Counted from the first letter of the stretch, positions 1 to 12,080 are shown. The stretch is 64,000 nucleotides of DNA from Plasmodiophora brassicae (GCA_039704465.1 JASFAU010000019.1:620001-684000); one strand, 5' to 3'. Notes: a model not told the origin generated them from the sequence alone. Numbers and translations: made by a program.

Positions 1-23
1 AGCGTCGTCACGATGCACCGTAC

Positions 24-643
24 CTTGCGATGGTTGTGATCATAGCTGTCCAGGTGCGCCTGGTACTCGATCGCCTTCGTGTACTGCTTGTTGCACAGCG
101 TGCAGCGCAGGTTGCTCAACTCGTCCTGGACGTTCTGGTCCTGCCGGCGACGTTGCTCGGCTTTCGCCTCCCGAACGGCCGCCTGCTCGGGCGTCTCGTT
201 GAGTTGAGATTCGGATTCAAGCCGTTTCCGCTCCGAGGTCGTCATCTTCGACATCTCCCGGTAGTGGGATTCGGCACCGACGCCCAGGACCTCCTCTTTG
301 ACATCGAATCGGATCGGGTCGATGATGCCCTGCTGCCGGCGACCAAGACCGGACCCCGCCTTCCAGCCCAGCTTCTGTAGCATTCGAAAGCCGATGTTGC
401 TGCCGGGAATCGGCTGGTCCATACTGGCCATATCCGTGTTCGACAGGTCGAGGTCGTCGGTCAACGGCGCGTCTATCGGCATCGATTTTTCCTCTTCGGT
501 CAGCATCGCGTACTGCCTGGCGCGCTCCTCCTGCGGAAACGCGTTAGACACCGGCGGTCGAGAAACGGCATCATCTGTACTGACATTGACACGCTGGATG
601 CTATTCTCCGCTCCGTACCGAGCAGCGACCCCACCGAGACCGC
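24..643 (-). CDS. G-patch and C2H2 zinc-finger protein (internal exon, gene cut by left edge)
   Basis: The minus strand holds one open exon. It starts after an acceptor (ctctccgcag) at 644-645 and ends at a donor (gtacgg) whose G is at 23. It encodes a G-patch, with GFRMLQKLGWKAGSGLGRR at about 425-370, followed by a charged coiled stretch and one C2H2 finger (CTLCNKQY, then HLDSYDHNH) just before the donor. This order matches the GPATCH8/ZNF804-like family of nuclear RNA-associated proteins. G-patches usually recruit DEAH helicases to RNA. The 5' exon is upstream: a phase-1 reading starting with an ATG near 756 would splice in frame, but several starts are possible. The 3' exons lie outside the window. 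The domain call is firm; the gene ends are not. Confidence 0.8.
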
Positions 644-930
644 CTGCGGAGAGCGACGCGTTAGGCAAATCGAATTATACAGAAGCGGGCGGGTGGGCCA
701 CCTTGGACATGTCTCCAGCCGGCGGCCTTGCCGGCGGCGGTGGCATTCGCGCGCATCGCTGTCTGAGCTGCAACCGTCCCACGGACAATTGCAACTGGCG
801 CACATGTCGCACAAGCCTACCTACATACAACGTATACGGCCTGCCAGAGCCCGGCGTACCCGTCGCACCAAACGGAGCATCTCCACAGTGGTACCTCGAT
901 CGTCGTCATCTGTACTAGACGGGAGACCAG

Positions 931-3466
931 ATGGCGGCTCTCGGGTTCCCCTGCTATCGCTTGTCGGAGGCTGTGCTTGCCCTGGTCGTGGCGGCGGTGA
1001 TCTGTTTCAATGCACGCGGGGTGGTCGGCGACGAACCTCTGCGTGGGTACGTCTATGCCGGTAATACGACGTTCCCGCGTGCTGGCCGTGCCTTGCAGCC
1101 GGTTCCAGCTTTATCGTCTTTCGCACAGTCCACGTTGGACTTCACGTACACCTGGTGGGCGATCGTCAACCGCGACTCGGTGACGTATTCGAACGCCGCC
1201 TTTATGCTGGTGGTCAGCGACCCGGTGGATTCGCAGGTTCTCGTACGAGCGCCCGCAATCCAGCTTCAGAAAGACCTACGGGTCAAGGCTTACTGTCAAA
1301 CATCGAAGACGTCCGCGCTGCAGTGGCCGACGCTCACCTCCGTGCAGAGTCTGACAATAGGGACGTGGGTGTTCCTAGCGGCGTCGGTATCCAGTGGTCC
1401 GAAGCGCAATTTGACGCTCTCGTTCACCCTTCCATCTGGGAACCTATCGCAGAAAAGTGTTGCGCTACCGAGCAACATCTATACCGAACCCACTTCACAG
1501 CAGGTCTGGGGTACGTCACCGACGGGCATCACGTTTCTCGGGGCCTTTCGAGATCTACGATTCTGGCCACAAGTCTTATCGTCATCCGCGCTCAACCAGC
1601 TACGTGCATCCACGATCCCGACGAAAGGGTCGTCTCCACCTGGGGTCATCGGTGATCTGGCGTTTGATGGCTACGCCGTCAGCTTACAGTGTCCAAATGG
1701 GACAGCCATCACGTCGATCTTGTTCGCGTCGTATGGCACACCAGAGGGATGGTTCCCTGATTTTACAATCGGGGATCATCATTCCCCAAACAGTACCGCC
1801 ATTGTACAAGGCGCCTGCTTCGGGTTGTCATCTTGCCAGGTCGTCGCAGACTCGTCCCTGTTCGGCGACCCGTTTCCAGACAACGTGAAACGCCTGAGCG
1901 TGTCAGCCTTGTGCACGAACGCATCTGATCTTGGTCCGGCCAGCGGGTATTCCTACATGGCAGGTGTCGGGTACCCGATCAAAGGGCAGGTTCTGTCACC
2001 AAGTCCCTCGTTGTCGTCAATTGCTCAAGCCACAGTCGACTTCACCTACACCATGTGGCTGTTCATCGATCCGAACAGCCGTCTCATGTCGCCTTCGTCG
2101 AAAGCATACATCATGGTCGTACAGCCAGCCGTGGATGGACCGGAATGGGTTCGCGCCCCAGGCCTACAGTTTCAGGCGCCGCAATCACTTTACGTGTACG
2201 CAGCCACGAAAGGAAGGACCCTTCTGCTCGATGACCTCAGCTCAAGCTGTGCCATTAGCGTCCTGGGTGTTCGTCGCCGTATCCGTGGCTTCGGGATGGC
2301 AGCTATCCTTGACCTTCAGCCTCTCCAACGGCACCCTCTTCCAGCAATCCACGCCGATGCCGAACGCGGTTGCAATTAACCACACAACCCAGCAAGTCTG
2401 GCTGTCGACGCGACCGTCGGATCCGACTCCGCTCTTTATGGGCCTCGTAAGCGATCTGCGGTTTTGGCCAAGAGTCTTGCAGTACCAGGATCTTCAGCAG
2501 CTTATGCTGGGGACGGCACCAAACGTGACCTCCCCTGGGCCAGGAGTCATCGGAGGCACCGCCTTCGACGGGTACTCACTAACATTGCAATGTCCACCTG
2601 GGTACGCCGCTATCTCTGCAATCTCGTTCGCGTCGTACGGCATGCCTTTGGGAGTGTTCCCGACGTTCTCCCTGGGGGCATATCATGCGGCGAACAGCAG
2701 TGCTATCGTCAACGACAGGTGCCTTCCCAGGTCCTTCTGTAACTTGACCGTCACGACTGCGCTGTTCGGCGACCCGTTCCCTGGACAGCAGAAGCATCTC
2801 AGCGTTGTGGCGACATGTTCGCGTGTGAAGACCAGCACTATTATTCGACGCCCCAGAGGTCCTGCTTCGACGTCGTCTGGGTCTGTGGCCAGCAGCAGTC
2901 CTTCGCTATTGAGTACCACCCGTCCACTTCCCACGTCGTTACGAGGCAGCAAATCGGCGACCAGTTATAGCAGGCTATCTGCAGCAGCGGCCATGAGAAG
3001 CACACACGCGCCAAGACCACCACCCAGCTCGCAAGTTTCGTCGAATTCGCCAAACGTCTCAATGTCTGTGATCGTGGTTGCAGGTGCCGTTACCGCGATT
3101 GTCATCATACTCGGATTGTGTTTCTGTGCCACCTTCCATGCTGGACGCTTCGCATCGATCCGGAAACAAGATTCGGATCAACGGCGTCCTGCCCCCTCCT
3201 TCCCCGTAGGAATTCCGACAAGGCCGGTCGCAATCAGCAACGTCTACGATCCCGCAATGTTCGCAGGCGGTCGGTACCCAGTCGTGGCACCAACCTCCCA
3301 AGGCATGGTCAACATGCCGCCGACGTGGCCCAACCACCTTCCTTCTTTAAGCGACGCTGATCATCACCTCTCACCCAGCCGCCGGTTTCGCCGCTCCGAA
3401 GCCGTCGACAAGTTCAACAATGGAGCCAGGACGCTGACCACCTCATCTGACACCGAATATGGATGA
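931..3466 (+). CDS. Type I membrane protein with two LamG-like plus SUEL-lectin modules (apparent frameshift)
   Basis: The ATG at 931 is followed by a signal peptide (ALVVAAVICFNARGVVG). Two homologous modules of about 320 residues follow. Each is a LamG/concanavalin-like part (LRFWPQVL and LRFWPRVL) joined to a galactose/rhamnose-binding lectin domain of SUEL type (LQCP, ILFASYGTP, CFGLSSC, LFGDPFP). Next come a Ser/Thr-rich stalk, one TM segment (SMSVIVVAGAVTAIVIILGL, about 3060-3130) and a cytoplasmic tail of roughly 110 residues. Many NxS/T sites fit an extracellular glycan-binding role. Module 1 and the start of module 2 are in frame 1; from about 2243 the match continues in frame 2 with no GT-AG pair to explain it. 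Removing one base gives 844 codons. Either a sequence error or a real frameshift is present. Confidence 0.75.
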
Positions 3467-3573
3467 CGGCGCTCCTGGGCGCGCCACACTTCTGGCAATA
3501 ATAAACAGGGTCACGTTCCGATGCACCAAGGGGCTGCACCTCATCTCGTCTCTCCCTGCACTCAGTGCCAGCG

Positions 3574-6500
3574 ATGTCGTCGCCGGGCGCCGCCCGCTTC
3601 TTCTCGATCACGTCGGACCGAGAATCAATAGCGGACCGGTATGACGTTGTCGTCGTGGGGTCCGGGTACGGGGGCGGGTGCGCCGCGCTGCGCTTCTCGC
3701 AGATGCGATCGAAATCCACCGGGGCGCGCCTGTCGGTCGCTGTCTTCGAGCGCGGAAGGGAACGCTTGCCGGGCCAGTTCCCAACTTCGACTCCCGATGC
3801 GATCGCCGAGGCTCAAATCACGGTCTCCTGCGCCGACACGCCGACCTCCCATGTCGGCCCTCGTGACGGGCTCTACGACATCCGCGTCTACGACGACGTT
3901 ATCGCCGTCGTCGGGTGCGGTCTGGGCGGCGGCAGCCTCATCAACGCCGGCGTCATCATCGAGCCCGACCCTCGCGTCTTCGAGTCGCGCCTCTGGCCCG
4001 ACGCCATCCGTGTCGCCTACCGCAAAGGCGACATGGAGCGGTACGCCGATCGCGTGCGCAACGAGTTGAGCGCCCAGGTCTACCCCGACAACTGGCCTCG
4101 GTTGACGAAACTCGAAGCCATCAAGGACGCCGCAGCGCGCCTGCAGGAGAGGGGCGTGCCGCCGGGGGCCTCCATCGAATGGCGTAAGTACCCAATGGCA
4201 GTGTCGTTCGAGCAGCAGGGCCACCCGAGCGGGTACGTGCAACCGGCGTGCAACCTGTGCGGCAACTGCGTCACCGGGTGCAACACGGGCGCGAAGAACA
4301 CGACGCAGATGAATTACATCGCGGACGCGTGGGCGTCGGGCGCGCGCATCTTCACCGAGGTCCAGGTCACCAGGGTCAAGACGCTGCCGGGCGAGTACCT
4401 CGTGTTCTACAAGCCGACAGGGGATACCGAATCGCCTGAGCGGTTCGTCCGCGCCGGACGAGTTGTTCTGGCAGCGGGCGCGCTGGGATCCACAGAGATC
4501 CTGCTGCGTTCCCGGTCGGGCGTGCGCCTGTCGTCGGCGATCGGCAGAGGGTACTCGGGGAATGGCGACTCGCTCGGCATGGGCGTTGGGCTGGATCGCC
4601 GGACGGCCACGTTCGGCAACCCGTCGTACTTGGACAAGGCGCAACACTGGAACCATGCACCGGGCCCCTGCATTGCAAGCGGGGCAACGTTCACGATGCG
4701 GAAGGGCGTGGTGCCGTCCGATGACGTCGACGTCGAGGACCTGCTGAAGGATGACGTGATCTTGGAGGATGCGACGTTCCCGTACGCGTTGAAGCCGCTG
4801 ATCGCGCCGCTGATGCCGCTGGCAACGGTTGTGGAGGCGGCGGTGCAACGTCCCGACCAGTTCCATCAGCTCCTGTACGATCTGGCGCGGCAACCCACCC
4901 GAACGGATGTCAACCACGTCGTCGCCTATCTGGTCATGTCGCATGACGACCCGTCCAAGAACGGGTCCATGTCCCTGAAACAATGCGATGACACTCTTGA
5001 CCTTCGCTGGCCTGGATCCACCAAGCTGCCGAACTACCAGTCAGATATAACGTCTTGTCCAAGTAATTGCCCACTGTGAACGTTCGTTTTCGTGTAGGCG
5101 CGCGAATGACGTGATGGAGGCGGCGACGAACATGCTGAACGGTGAAGGCCTGATCGGCAACCCTGCCATCACCCTCACGAACCGTACAATTACTGTGCAC
5201 TCGCTGGGCGGGTGCTGCATGAGCGATACGCCATCGAAAGGCGTCGTTGACGACAGGTGCCGGGTCTATGACGGTGATGACGGTGGCGTCCACCAGGGCC
5301 TGTATGTCATGGATGGGTCGATTATCCCGCTGGCGATCGGCATCAACCCGAGCCTCACCATAACAACCCTGGCTGAACGCGCGCTGGCGAAGGTCTGACA
5401 GCAACTGTTCACAGTCGCCGTGGTTCATTCATCATTCGATGGTAGGTTGTCGAAGACGATCCGGACCTGGAGGTCGATACCGAGACGGTGCGAGGCGAGA
5501 ACGGGGGCTCGAGGACGATGCAGCGAGCGTACTCGTTCACAGAACGGATGCAGGGTTCCGTCGGCGTTGTCGGTGGGCAGCAACAGTTCCCGATATCGTT
5601 ATCGCTGACGATATCGTCGATTGACCCGTCTGCAATCATGGGTGTCGTTTATCCCGTGTCTGGCACGACTGTCTGCCAACATATATCCAAGGAGCATCTG
5701 GCCGTGCATGGGACCGCCGTATTCGAAGACGATCCCGATGCTGTGGCGGGCGCACGCCTCATCTACCGGTTGACGCTGCTGACCCAGGAAGGCATCGAGT
5801 ATCAGGCGATCGCAAAGAAATACCTTCGAAACAAGTTTTCGTCACCATTCGAACTGTTCCACGATGCAACGACGGCATTCGTCGAGGTCTGGATTTCCAG
5901 TTCGCGTGGCATTCAAAATGACGGCTGACGTCCTTTATGCAGATGACCCACCGTGATGGCCTGGGCAAGTTGGTCACACTGTCGGGTACCATCAAAGTGT
6001 CCTTGCTGGATGCCCTGCGCATTCCCTTGACGTTCCGTTCGGGCACTTCGCAGCATCGAACGTGGACGGACAGACTTCGGGATGCGTTCGCCTGTTCCGG
6101 AGCGCTGAAGATCAGCATCGAGAAGGCCATTCAGCTCTACGTCATGCTGCAGTCCACGTTCGACCACCCGTCATACATCGACAAGGTCGCATACGAGCCG
6201 CGGACAACCACGTTCACAGTCACGACCGCCGATGGATTGGACCTTCTCATCACGAGATACGAACGGTCACCACGGTCCCAGCAACGCCGAAAGCATCCCA
6301 TCGCCATGTTCGCTGGACAAGCCGTCGTGAACGTCTATCAAGGTACGTCCTGCACAGGGGGCTTGTCTTGTGTGCTGCCTGACTAAGGGTTGATGATGAC
6401 GTAGCGCCAACGATCGCCGTGAACGCTGTGCAATTCATGACGGATCGCGGGTTCGACGTGTACGTCGGGGAATTGCGGTTCTCGCCGTGGAATCCCGAAG

Positions 6501-7312
6501 CGGCGCGACAGGGCGGAACGCTGAACGACATCGCGAGCAAAGATTACCCGGCGTTGCTCGGCAAGATTCTCGAGCTGTCCAAATCGTCGAAGGTGTCGAT
6601 TCTTGCGCACTGCCTTGGGGCGATCTCCTTCTCGCTGGCTCTGCTTCATGACGCGAACATTCGCAAGCGCGTCCGCGCCGTCTGCTTGCTTCAAGGGCAT
6701 TTCATGCCTCAGACCGGCCTGTACAACAACATCCGGAAACGCATGTACCTGGACTACGTATTCAAAGCTCTGCATTGGAAAGGGCTGGACCCGAGTCGCA
6801 CTTCATCCAACAATATCGTCCTGCGCGGAGCTATTGGGGTCATCTCCCAACTCGCTTGCGGTTGGGGCGAATTCTGCAGCAGTCCGGCCTGCCATATGAC
6901 CACATTCACGTTCGGGCGCCTGGTCTCCCACGACCAGTTGAACCATGACACGCATGCTGCCTACCCGTCCATCTTCGGATACAGTGCATTCAGCTTCCTG
7001 TTCGATGCCGTCGAAAGGCTTCGTGGTCCAGGACCGTTCGTGAAAGACCTCGACACATTGCTTCCCGAGTTGGTGCGCGCCCAAATCCCCATCCACCTTG
7101 TGAACGGCGCCGAGAACGTCGTCTGGGTGGCGTCGGCGGCGAGAAATGCCTACGATACCCTGGTACAGGTGGCCGAGAAGAATCGCGTGCCGACCTCGTT
7201 GTTCTCGCTGCAGATCGTCGACAGGTACAGCCATCTGGATTGCCTGTACGGCAAGAACGCATACCGTGACGTGTTCCCGCCCATCGCCAACTTCTTCGAG
7301 GCGAACGATTGA
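3574..7312 (+). CDS. GMC oxidoreductase (cholesterol-oxidase-like) fused to alpha/beta hydrolase
   Basis: Five exons give 1169 residues: 3574-5039, 5098-5392, 5446-5886, 5943-6342 and 6405-7312. Introns are 53-62 nt. The N-terminal half is a class I cholesterol-oxidase-like GMC domain: FAD motif VVVVGSGYGGG near residue 25-35, VGCGLGGGSLINAG, the catalytic-type His in TVHSLGGC (about 523) and the Asn in GINPSLTI. The C-terminal half is an alpha/beta hydrolase whose elbow reads SILAHCLGA, so the nucleophile position (about 937) is Cys, not Ser. This two-domain protein of about 1150-1250 residues is known from bacteria and fungi and is thought to act on sterols or other hydrophobic alcohols; the real substrate is unknown. 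The nearest upstream in-frame GTG (3565) was rejected in favour of the ATG. Confidence 0.87.
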
Positions 7313-7720
7313 GTACTAAACGAAACGGTCAATTTGCTGACGGATGAGAGCGGTTTCGGAACATGGGTAATGCTTACCTTCCGCGTGCGCAATATGCTGT
7401 TTGCGCAGTACACTGCTCGTCCTTGTTTCATCGATTTCGTCAGTAAAACGGCAAACGTAGTAGCATTTCAGCCGCCCACAAGTGAATGACTGAACGGAAG
7501 TAGTGCCGACAGCAGGTCACGTGGGCCCGGAAGCGATATTTGATACTGATACCCAATGTCATTCCTTGTCACACCATGAGGACTGCTTTGGTATCGGGTC
7601 GTTGGAGAACAAACGCAAGAATCCGCCAATGTACGTCAGCTATTTGCACAGGCGTCCAGAGTCCGTTATCGCGTGCATTGGTGCTTACAACAGGGTCCAT
7701 AAGCAGGTCCATATAAGCAG
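7313..7720. other. Intergenic stretch without recognised gene
   Basis: This lies between the oxidoreductase stop and an ankyrin relic. It is less GC-rich than neighbouring genes and its reading frames are short. On the minus strand, part of 7560-7690 can be read as diverged ankyrin-like residues continuing the adjacent relic, but with stops. Confidence 0.5.
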
Positions 7721-7900
7721 CAATTTTACGATGTGAGCATTGTCCTCAAACGTGGCCCAGTGCAATGTCGTCGTCCGTTGCAACCCGTTACGCACGTCGT
7801 TAACGTCTGTGCCTGGAACATCCACCAGGACTTCGACAATCTGTTTCTTGCCATGCGTTACGGCCCATTGCAGAACGGTGAGGCCATCGGTCGGAACCCC
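7721..7900 (-). pseudogene. Ankyrin-repeat gene fragment
   Basis: The minus strand reads TVLQWAVTHGKKQIVEVLV, then VPGTDVN and TTTLHWATF, then KLLL before a stop near 7700. It aligns with the second ankyrin gene of this window (20793-22025), which has TILQWAARGAYTEVVEFLV, then VPG, TALHWAS and VELLL. No start codon, signal peptide or donor/acceptor supports an intact gene. It lies directly 3' of the large ankyrin gene, so it is most likely a truncated duplicate of the family. An unrecognised exon is the alternative. Confidence 0.65.
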
Positions 7901-7974
7901 ATATTATGTCCTGTATATTTTCAAACTTACACACTTGGTAAGCGAGGCCGATACCGCAGGATCGGAGCATTGCG

Positions 7975-10911
7975 TCAGGGCATGAACAAAGAGGCGAGGA
8001 AGACGGACACACCGACACACACGCCGAACATTGCCCTGTGTGCACCCGATTTTGGCACTGTAGCAGCAAGAGAAGCCCCGGTAGCTGATTGCTCAAGATA
8101 GACCCGGGCCCTTGCAGACTTGCGCGCTAACACAAAGGTGAAGGATGCGACGGTAGCAGCAATGACCGCCTTTTCGAAGCCTGTCGACAACGTGGTATGA
8201 GCAGGACGCGTTTGGCGGAAGCGATGCACCAAACGATGTGCAATCGCGAGCGCTATCGACGATTCCGCGACGATACTTATAACGTCCAAGGCACGATGTA
8301 GCCGGAGTCCCTTCGTGTTCTGAGGAGAGATGCTGTCCTGAATTCGTCGTAACTGCGCTCGGCCTTCTGGAGGCGACGCTAAAAGCGCAATGGTCTTCGC
8401 AGAGGATTCATCTCCACGGCTATATGCCAGAGCCATCAACAGAGGCGTCATGTCGGAATGATCAGTACATGTGATGACATCGACGTTCGTCTCAGACGCC
8501 TTCTGGAGAATACGCTGTACAACGGAATGCAGGCCGGCGCGACTGGCCAAATGCAGAGGCGTTCGACCTAGCCCATCAACAGCGGTCAGGTCAGCACCTC
8601 GATCGACGAGGAACATGGCAATTTCCTCATTGCAGAGATGCCGGTCGAGCAGCGCCATATGCAGTGCTGTGTTCCCACGTGTGCCAGCTGGTGCCACTTG
8701 CGGGAAACGCACGTCGCGGTCAGCATTAGTGATGACAGCATCAATTCCTGTCCCATTGTTTCTCGTCAAGTATGACTTTGTAACACCGAGGTCAACGGCC
8801 ACAATGAAAGAAATCGCATCGACATCCGCATGCCATCGCTGAATGAGGGCGTCGCGAATAGGCCCAGCACGTTGCGCGTCATGACGATTCCAGTAGAGAT
8901 GCAAAGAGCACCAGGACAGCGGCGTCATACCATGTTCGTCAGTACGATTGAGAAGATAAGGGTTCTTGGCGATGATAGAGTTGACAAGATCGGCCGTACC
9001 GTACAGGACAGCCACACGAAGCGACCTAAGATCAGGGTATGGACAGGCCCCAATCAGATAGGCAGCCAAATCTGTCAATCGCTGCCGGTCAACGCCATTG
9101 GAGGTGGTAGTCAGCAGGTTCCCGAACACGATGTCGAACGCCGAACGACCAGCGTCGAGATGCCACGCATGCCAGTGTGGAAACTTGCGGCAGATCTGAT
9201 GGACAGCGCTCAGGTTGCAAGCCAGAATGCCTTCAAGCAGGGCTGGACGTGGATCCTCGCGCACGCACGCGGGACGATGTTCCGCGAAAAGAGCTTTGAT
9301 GTTGCAGGGCGTATCATTTCCAAGGGCACACGGGCTAGCACCATTCTCCAATAGCAGGTTCACGATGGACAGGTATGGCTTGGCGTTCGACTTCGACAAC
9401 GCCTCGTGCACGGCTATAGAGAGCGGCGTGCGTCCCAATTCGTCAACCTTGTCAATGTCAATGTCCGGATGCGAGACAAGCTTGCAAATTAACCTGTCTG
9501 AGAGACCTTCTTCAACGGCAGCATGCAAGACGTGCTGGACAATTCCATCGGGAGTGAGGCTGCCGCTAACAGTGACGTCCGCCCCCGCATCGATCAGGGC
9601 CATTGCAATTATGTCGTTGCCCGCTACAATAGCTCCCAGCAGAGGGCTCCAACCGTCTCGGTTCGATTCGATAGCAACGATTTCCTCATCTGCGGCGACC
9701 ATGAATCGAGTATTGACGAGCTCGTTCAGATTTCTGGCCTGGTGCAGGTACAGCATGGTAACGTTGATTGATGAGGAAAGAAGAAACGCTAGTGGGAGCT
9801 CACTGCCCCAGATGTCAGCGCCTTTCTCTATCAGAAGGTCGCGATTCGCACGAAGGTGCTGACGCATCCACTCGTTGGGGTCTCGGGCTAGCCGCAGAGA
9901 GCACCAGTCGATGACGGTCATGCCAGTACACTGGGAATTGATAAGGCGTGGTTCCCGATCGATTATAGTCGCCAGTAGAGCACGATCGCCTGAGACTGCC
10001 GCGACGTGCACAGAAGGCATCCATACTAGCCCAAGAAAGCCGTCGTCGACGTTATAAACAGGTATTGTGACATCGGTGTTCGGGTGCAGAGCAAAGTAAC
10101 GACATATGGACAGCAGCCGCTGGTAGCGATTAATCCCGAGGTCGCGTTCGGAAGAATTGCGAATGGAAACCGCCGAAGACGCTTTCCAAAGCGCTGCAAG
10201 TGCTGCCTGGAATGGAGGGTCACGGCCGGTCGGATCCGTCCATTGCACCCATCGAACATTGCCGTCACAGATCCCTCGAACGGAGTCTTCATCCGCATCC
10301 TTGATGGCGTTGAACAAGGTTCTAGGCTTTGCCTTCGTACGAAGGAAACCCAGAAGCCGCTTTCGTCTGGCCATCTTCAAACGGGCAATGTCCCAATTTT
10401 CGCCATATGTCGCGCCAGCATCAAGCAGGACCATAACGATTCCAAGAACATTGTCGCAGCGTTCAGGACTGAGGTGGAGGCCCACGTAGGCGGTCATCGC
10501 AATCCCGAGAGGGGTTTGCTGGAACCTGTTTCGGGCGAATAGGTCGGCGCGACCGCTCGCAACAATCTCGACAACAACAGCTTGCTTTTCCGATACGCAC
10601 GCTAGGTGTAGGGGCGTGTTGCCGTTACCATCGACGGCGTTCACGTCAGCACCGCTGTGGATCAGCCACGACACAATATGGTCATACCCATACACGGCTG
10701 CCAAATGCAAGCCTGTGATATTCGGGCCAGACGTGCAAAACTCGCCAGCGGTCCACACCAGACAGGAACGATTGTGGCGCTGGACGGCCCTAAGGTCGCC
10801 GTTGCAAACCGCATCGAAAAAGTCTTGCCGCTCCGACGCCGCGCCGTCGACGCGTACCACCGCCGCCGCAACGACAAGGACCAGAACGGCGACGTGGCGT
10901 CCGGTCAACAT
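7975..10911 (-). CDS. Large secreted or membrane ankyrin-repeat protein
   Basis: An uninterrupted frame of 978 residues starts at the ATG at 10911, chosen because it is followed at once by a signal peptide (MLTGRHVAVLVLVVAAAVV). The frame extends upstream to an ATG at 11271, but that part is an Arg/Ala/Pro-rich segment of 120 residues with no family signal. Ankyrin repeats are spread along the protein, for example NGNTPLHLACVSEK, GRTPLSIAVHEAL, RGNTALHMALLDRH and GRTPLHLASRAGL. The C-terminus has two hydrophobic stretches (KAVIAATVASFTFVLA and MFGVCVGVSVFLASLFM), so the protein may be anchored. Ankyrin repeats with a secretory signal are unusual. The ligand and role are unknown. Confidence 0.8.
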   Translation of the reverse strand: MLTGRHVAVLVLVVAAAVVRVDGAASERQDFFDAVCNGDLRAVQRHNRSCLVWTAGEFCTSGPNITGLHLAAVYGYDHIVSWLIHSGADVNAVDGNGNTPLHLACVSEKQAVVVEIVASGRADLFARNRFQQTPLGIAMTAYVGLHLSPERCDNVLGIVMVLLDAGATYGENWDIARLKMARRKRLLGFLRTKAKPRTLFNAIKDADEDSVRGICDGNVRWVQWTDPTGRDPPFQAALAALWKASSAVSIRNSSERDLGINRYQRLLSICRYFALHPNTDVTIPVYNVDDGFLGLVWMPSVHVAAVSGDRALLATIIDREPRLINSQCTGMTVIDWCSLRLARDPNEWMRQHLRANRDLLIEKGADIWGSELPLAFLLSSSINVTMLYLHQARNLNELVNTRFMVAADEEIVAIESNRDGWSPLLGAIVAGNDIIAMALIDAGADVTVSGSLTPDGIVQHVLHAAVEEGLSDRLICKLVSHPDIDIDKVDELGRTPLSIAVHEALSKSNAKPYLSIVNLLLENGASPCALGNDTPCNIKALFAEHRPACVREDPRPALLEGILACNLSAVHQICRKFPHWHAWHLDAGRSAFDIVFGNLLTTTSNGVDRQRLTDLAAYLIGACPYPDLRSLRVAVLYGTADLVNSIIAKNPYLLNRTDEHGMTPLSWCSLHLYWNRHDAQRAGPIRDALIQRWHADVDAISFIVAVDLGVTKSYLTRNNGTGIDAVITNADRDVRFPQVAPAGTRGNTALHMALLDRHLCNEEIAMFLVDRGADLTAVDGLGRTPLHLASRAGLHSVVQRILQKASETNVDVITCTDHSDMTPLLMALAYSRGDESSAKTIALLASPPEGRAQLRRIQDSISPQNTKGLRLHRALDVISIVAESSIALAIAHRLVHRFRQTRPAHTTLSTGFEKAVIAATVASFTFVLARKSARARVYLEQSATGASLAATVPKSGAHRAMFGVCVGVSVFLASLFMP

Positions 10912-11295
10912 GTTACGAAGCGGGTTGGAGATGACGCGGGTGGGCAGCCGCCTGGTGGCTGGCTGCGCGCCTCCGACAGGTGTGGCAGCGGCAGTCGGTG
11001 TCCGTCGTCTATTTCCGGCCGATGCGCGCAGTGCGTCACCCGCACTGCACACGCAGTCCGCCACTGGGCCGCGCGAGTTCGCCCTGCCGGATTCGTTGCA
11101 GGACGATGACGCCGGCGCCACCTGAGGGCGGCACTGGCTGGCTGGTGGCTGGCACACCCCGACCTGAATCGTTGGACTGGTAACAGGCCAACTGCAGCAG
11201 ACAACGCGCTCAACGAGTCGTTCTGCGTTTGGGGATGACGTCGCGATTATCCGTCTTCCGAGAGCGGCCATTTAAGCGAACGAGGTCCGGGGATC

Positions 11296-12058
11296 ATGCG
11301 TCGGGACGGGACGGCGTCCGCGTCGTCGGCGCTGGCCGCGTTGATGGAGCGCGTGCGCAGGCGCCTGGTCGACAGCTGCCGGCCCGAGGTCCTGCGCAGC
11401 GGCGACTGGGACCCGGCGTCGCCGACCGGCCGCCAGCTGCACCAGGCCGTCGTCGACGCCATGCTGACGTTCTTCTACGACGACATCAGGGCGAACCGCG
11501 ACCTGCCGAACGCCAAACGCATGGCGTCGTCGACGCCTGGCGCCCCGCCCGAGTCGAAACGCGCCCGCCCGGCCGACGACGCCGGCGAACGCGTGTCCGT
11601 CGTCATCGTGCTGACGGCGGAAGGGTTCTCCGGACAGGGCCTCCAGCCGCTACGATGGCCACGCTCCCAGCCATGTACGTACGCCGATCGCTGCGGTGTC
11701 CCCCCGTTCTGATCTGTGGTACGACGTCAGTGTCGCCGCAGGTCGCCTGCGAGTACGTCAAGTCGGTCAGCACGCTGCCGGTCGAATCGCTGACCAGCCA
11801 CCACCTGAACCTCTACGACGAGGTACGCCGTCGTCCGTCGCTGGCCATTGTCAGCTGACGATGCCGTTTTCGGTCTAGGCCGTCGGCCTGTTCTGCCAGT
11901 GGACGGAGCCGATCGCATTGGACCGCATGGAACGTCTGGCCGACGGGCGATTCCTGCTGCGGGTCAAGGTCATCGGGCTGGACCTGACGTCGTCTCACGA
12001 TGGCGCCGTGGTGTCCCGTCCCGGGTCTCATTCGCCCGCCCCGCACCCGGCCACCTAA
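11296..12058 (+). CDS. Hypothetical protein, three exons
   Basis: The exons are 11296-11674, 11731-11822 and 11879-12058, with two 56-nt GT-AG introns whose phases match (phase 1 and phase 0). They give 216 residues. The N-terminal part is helical and basic (MERVRRRLVDSCRPEVLRS), the middle has a possible nuclear signal (ESKRARP), and the last exon reads FCQWTEPIALDRMERLADG. No family was recognised. The neat phase agreement and the intron size shared with well-identified genes are the reasons to believe the model. It is divergent from the large ankyrin gene and shares its upstream region. Confidence 0.55.
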
Positions 12059-12080
12059 CGTGCTCGCAACGCACGACGTA

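Noticed and set aside
3625..4983. Long minus-strand frame (452 codons)
   Set aside because: It mirrors the GMC oxidoreductase exon; its sequence is His/Arg/Val-rich with no family, typical of the antisense of GC-rich coding DNA.
10912..11271. N-terminal extension of the large ankyrin protein
   Set aside because: Low-complexity Arg/Pro/Ala sequence upstream of a clear signal peptide; it would hide the signal.
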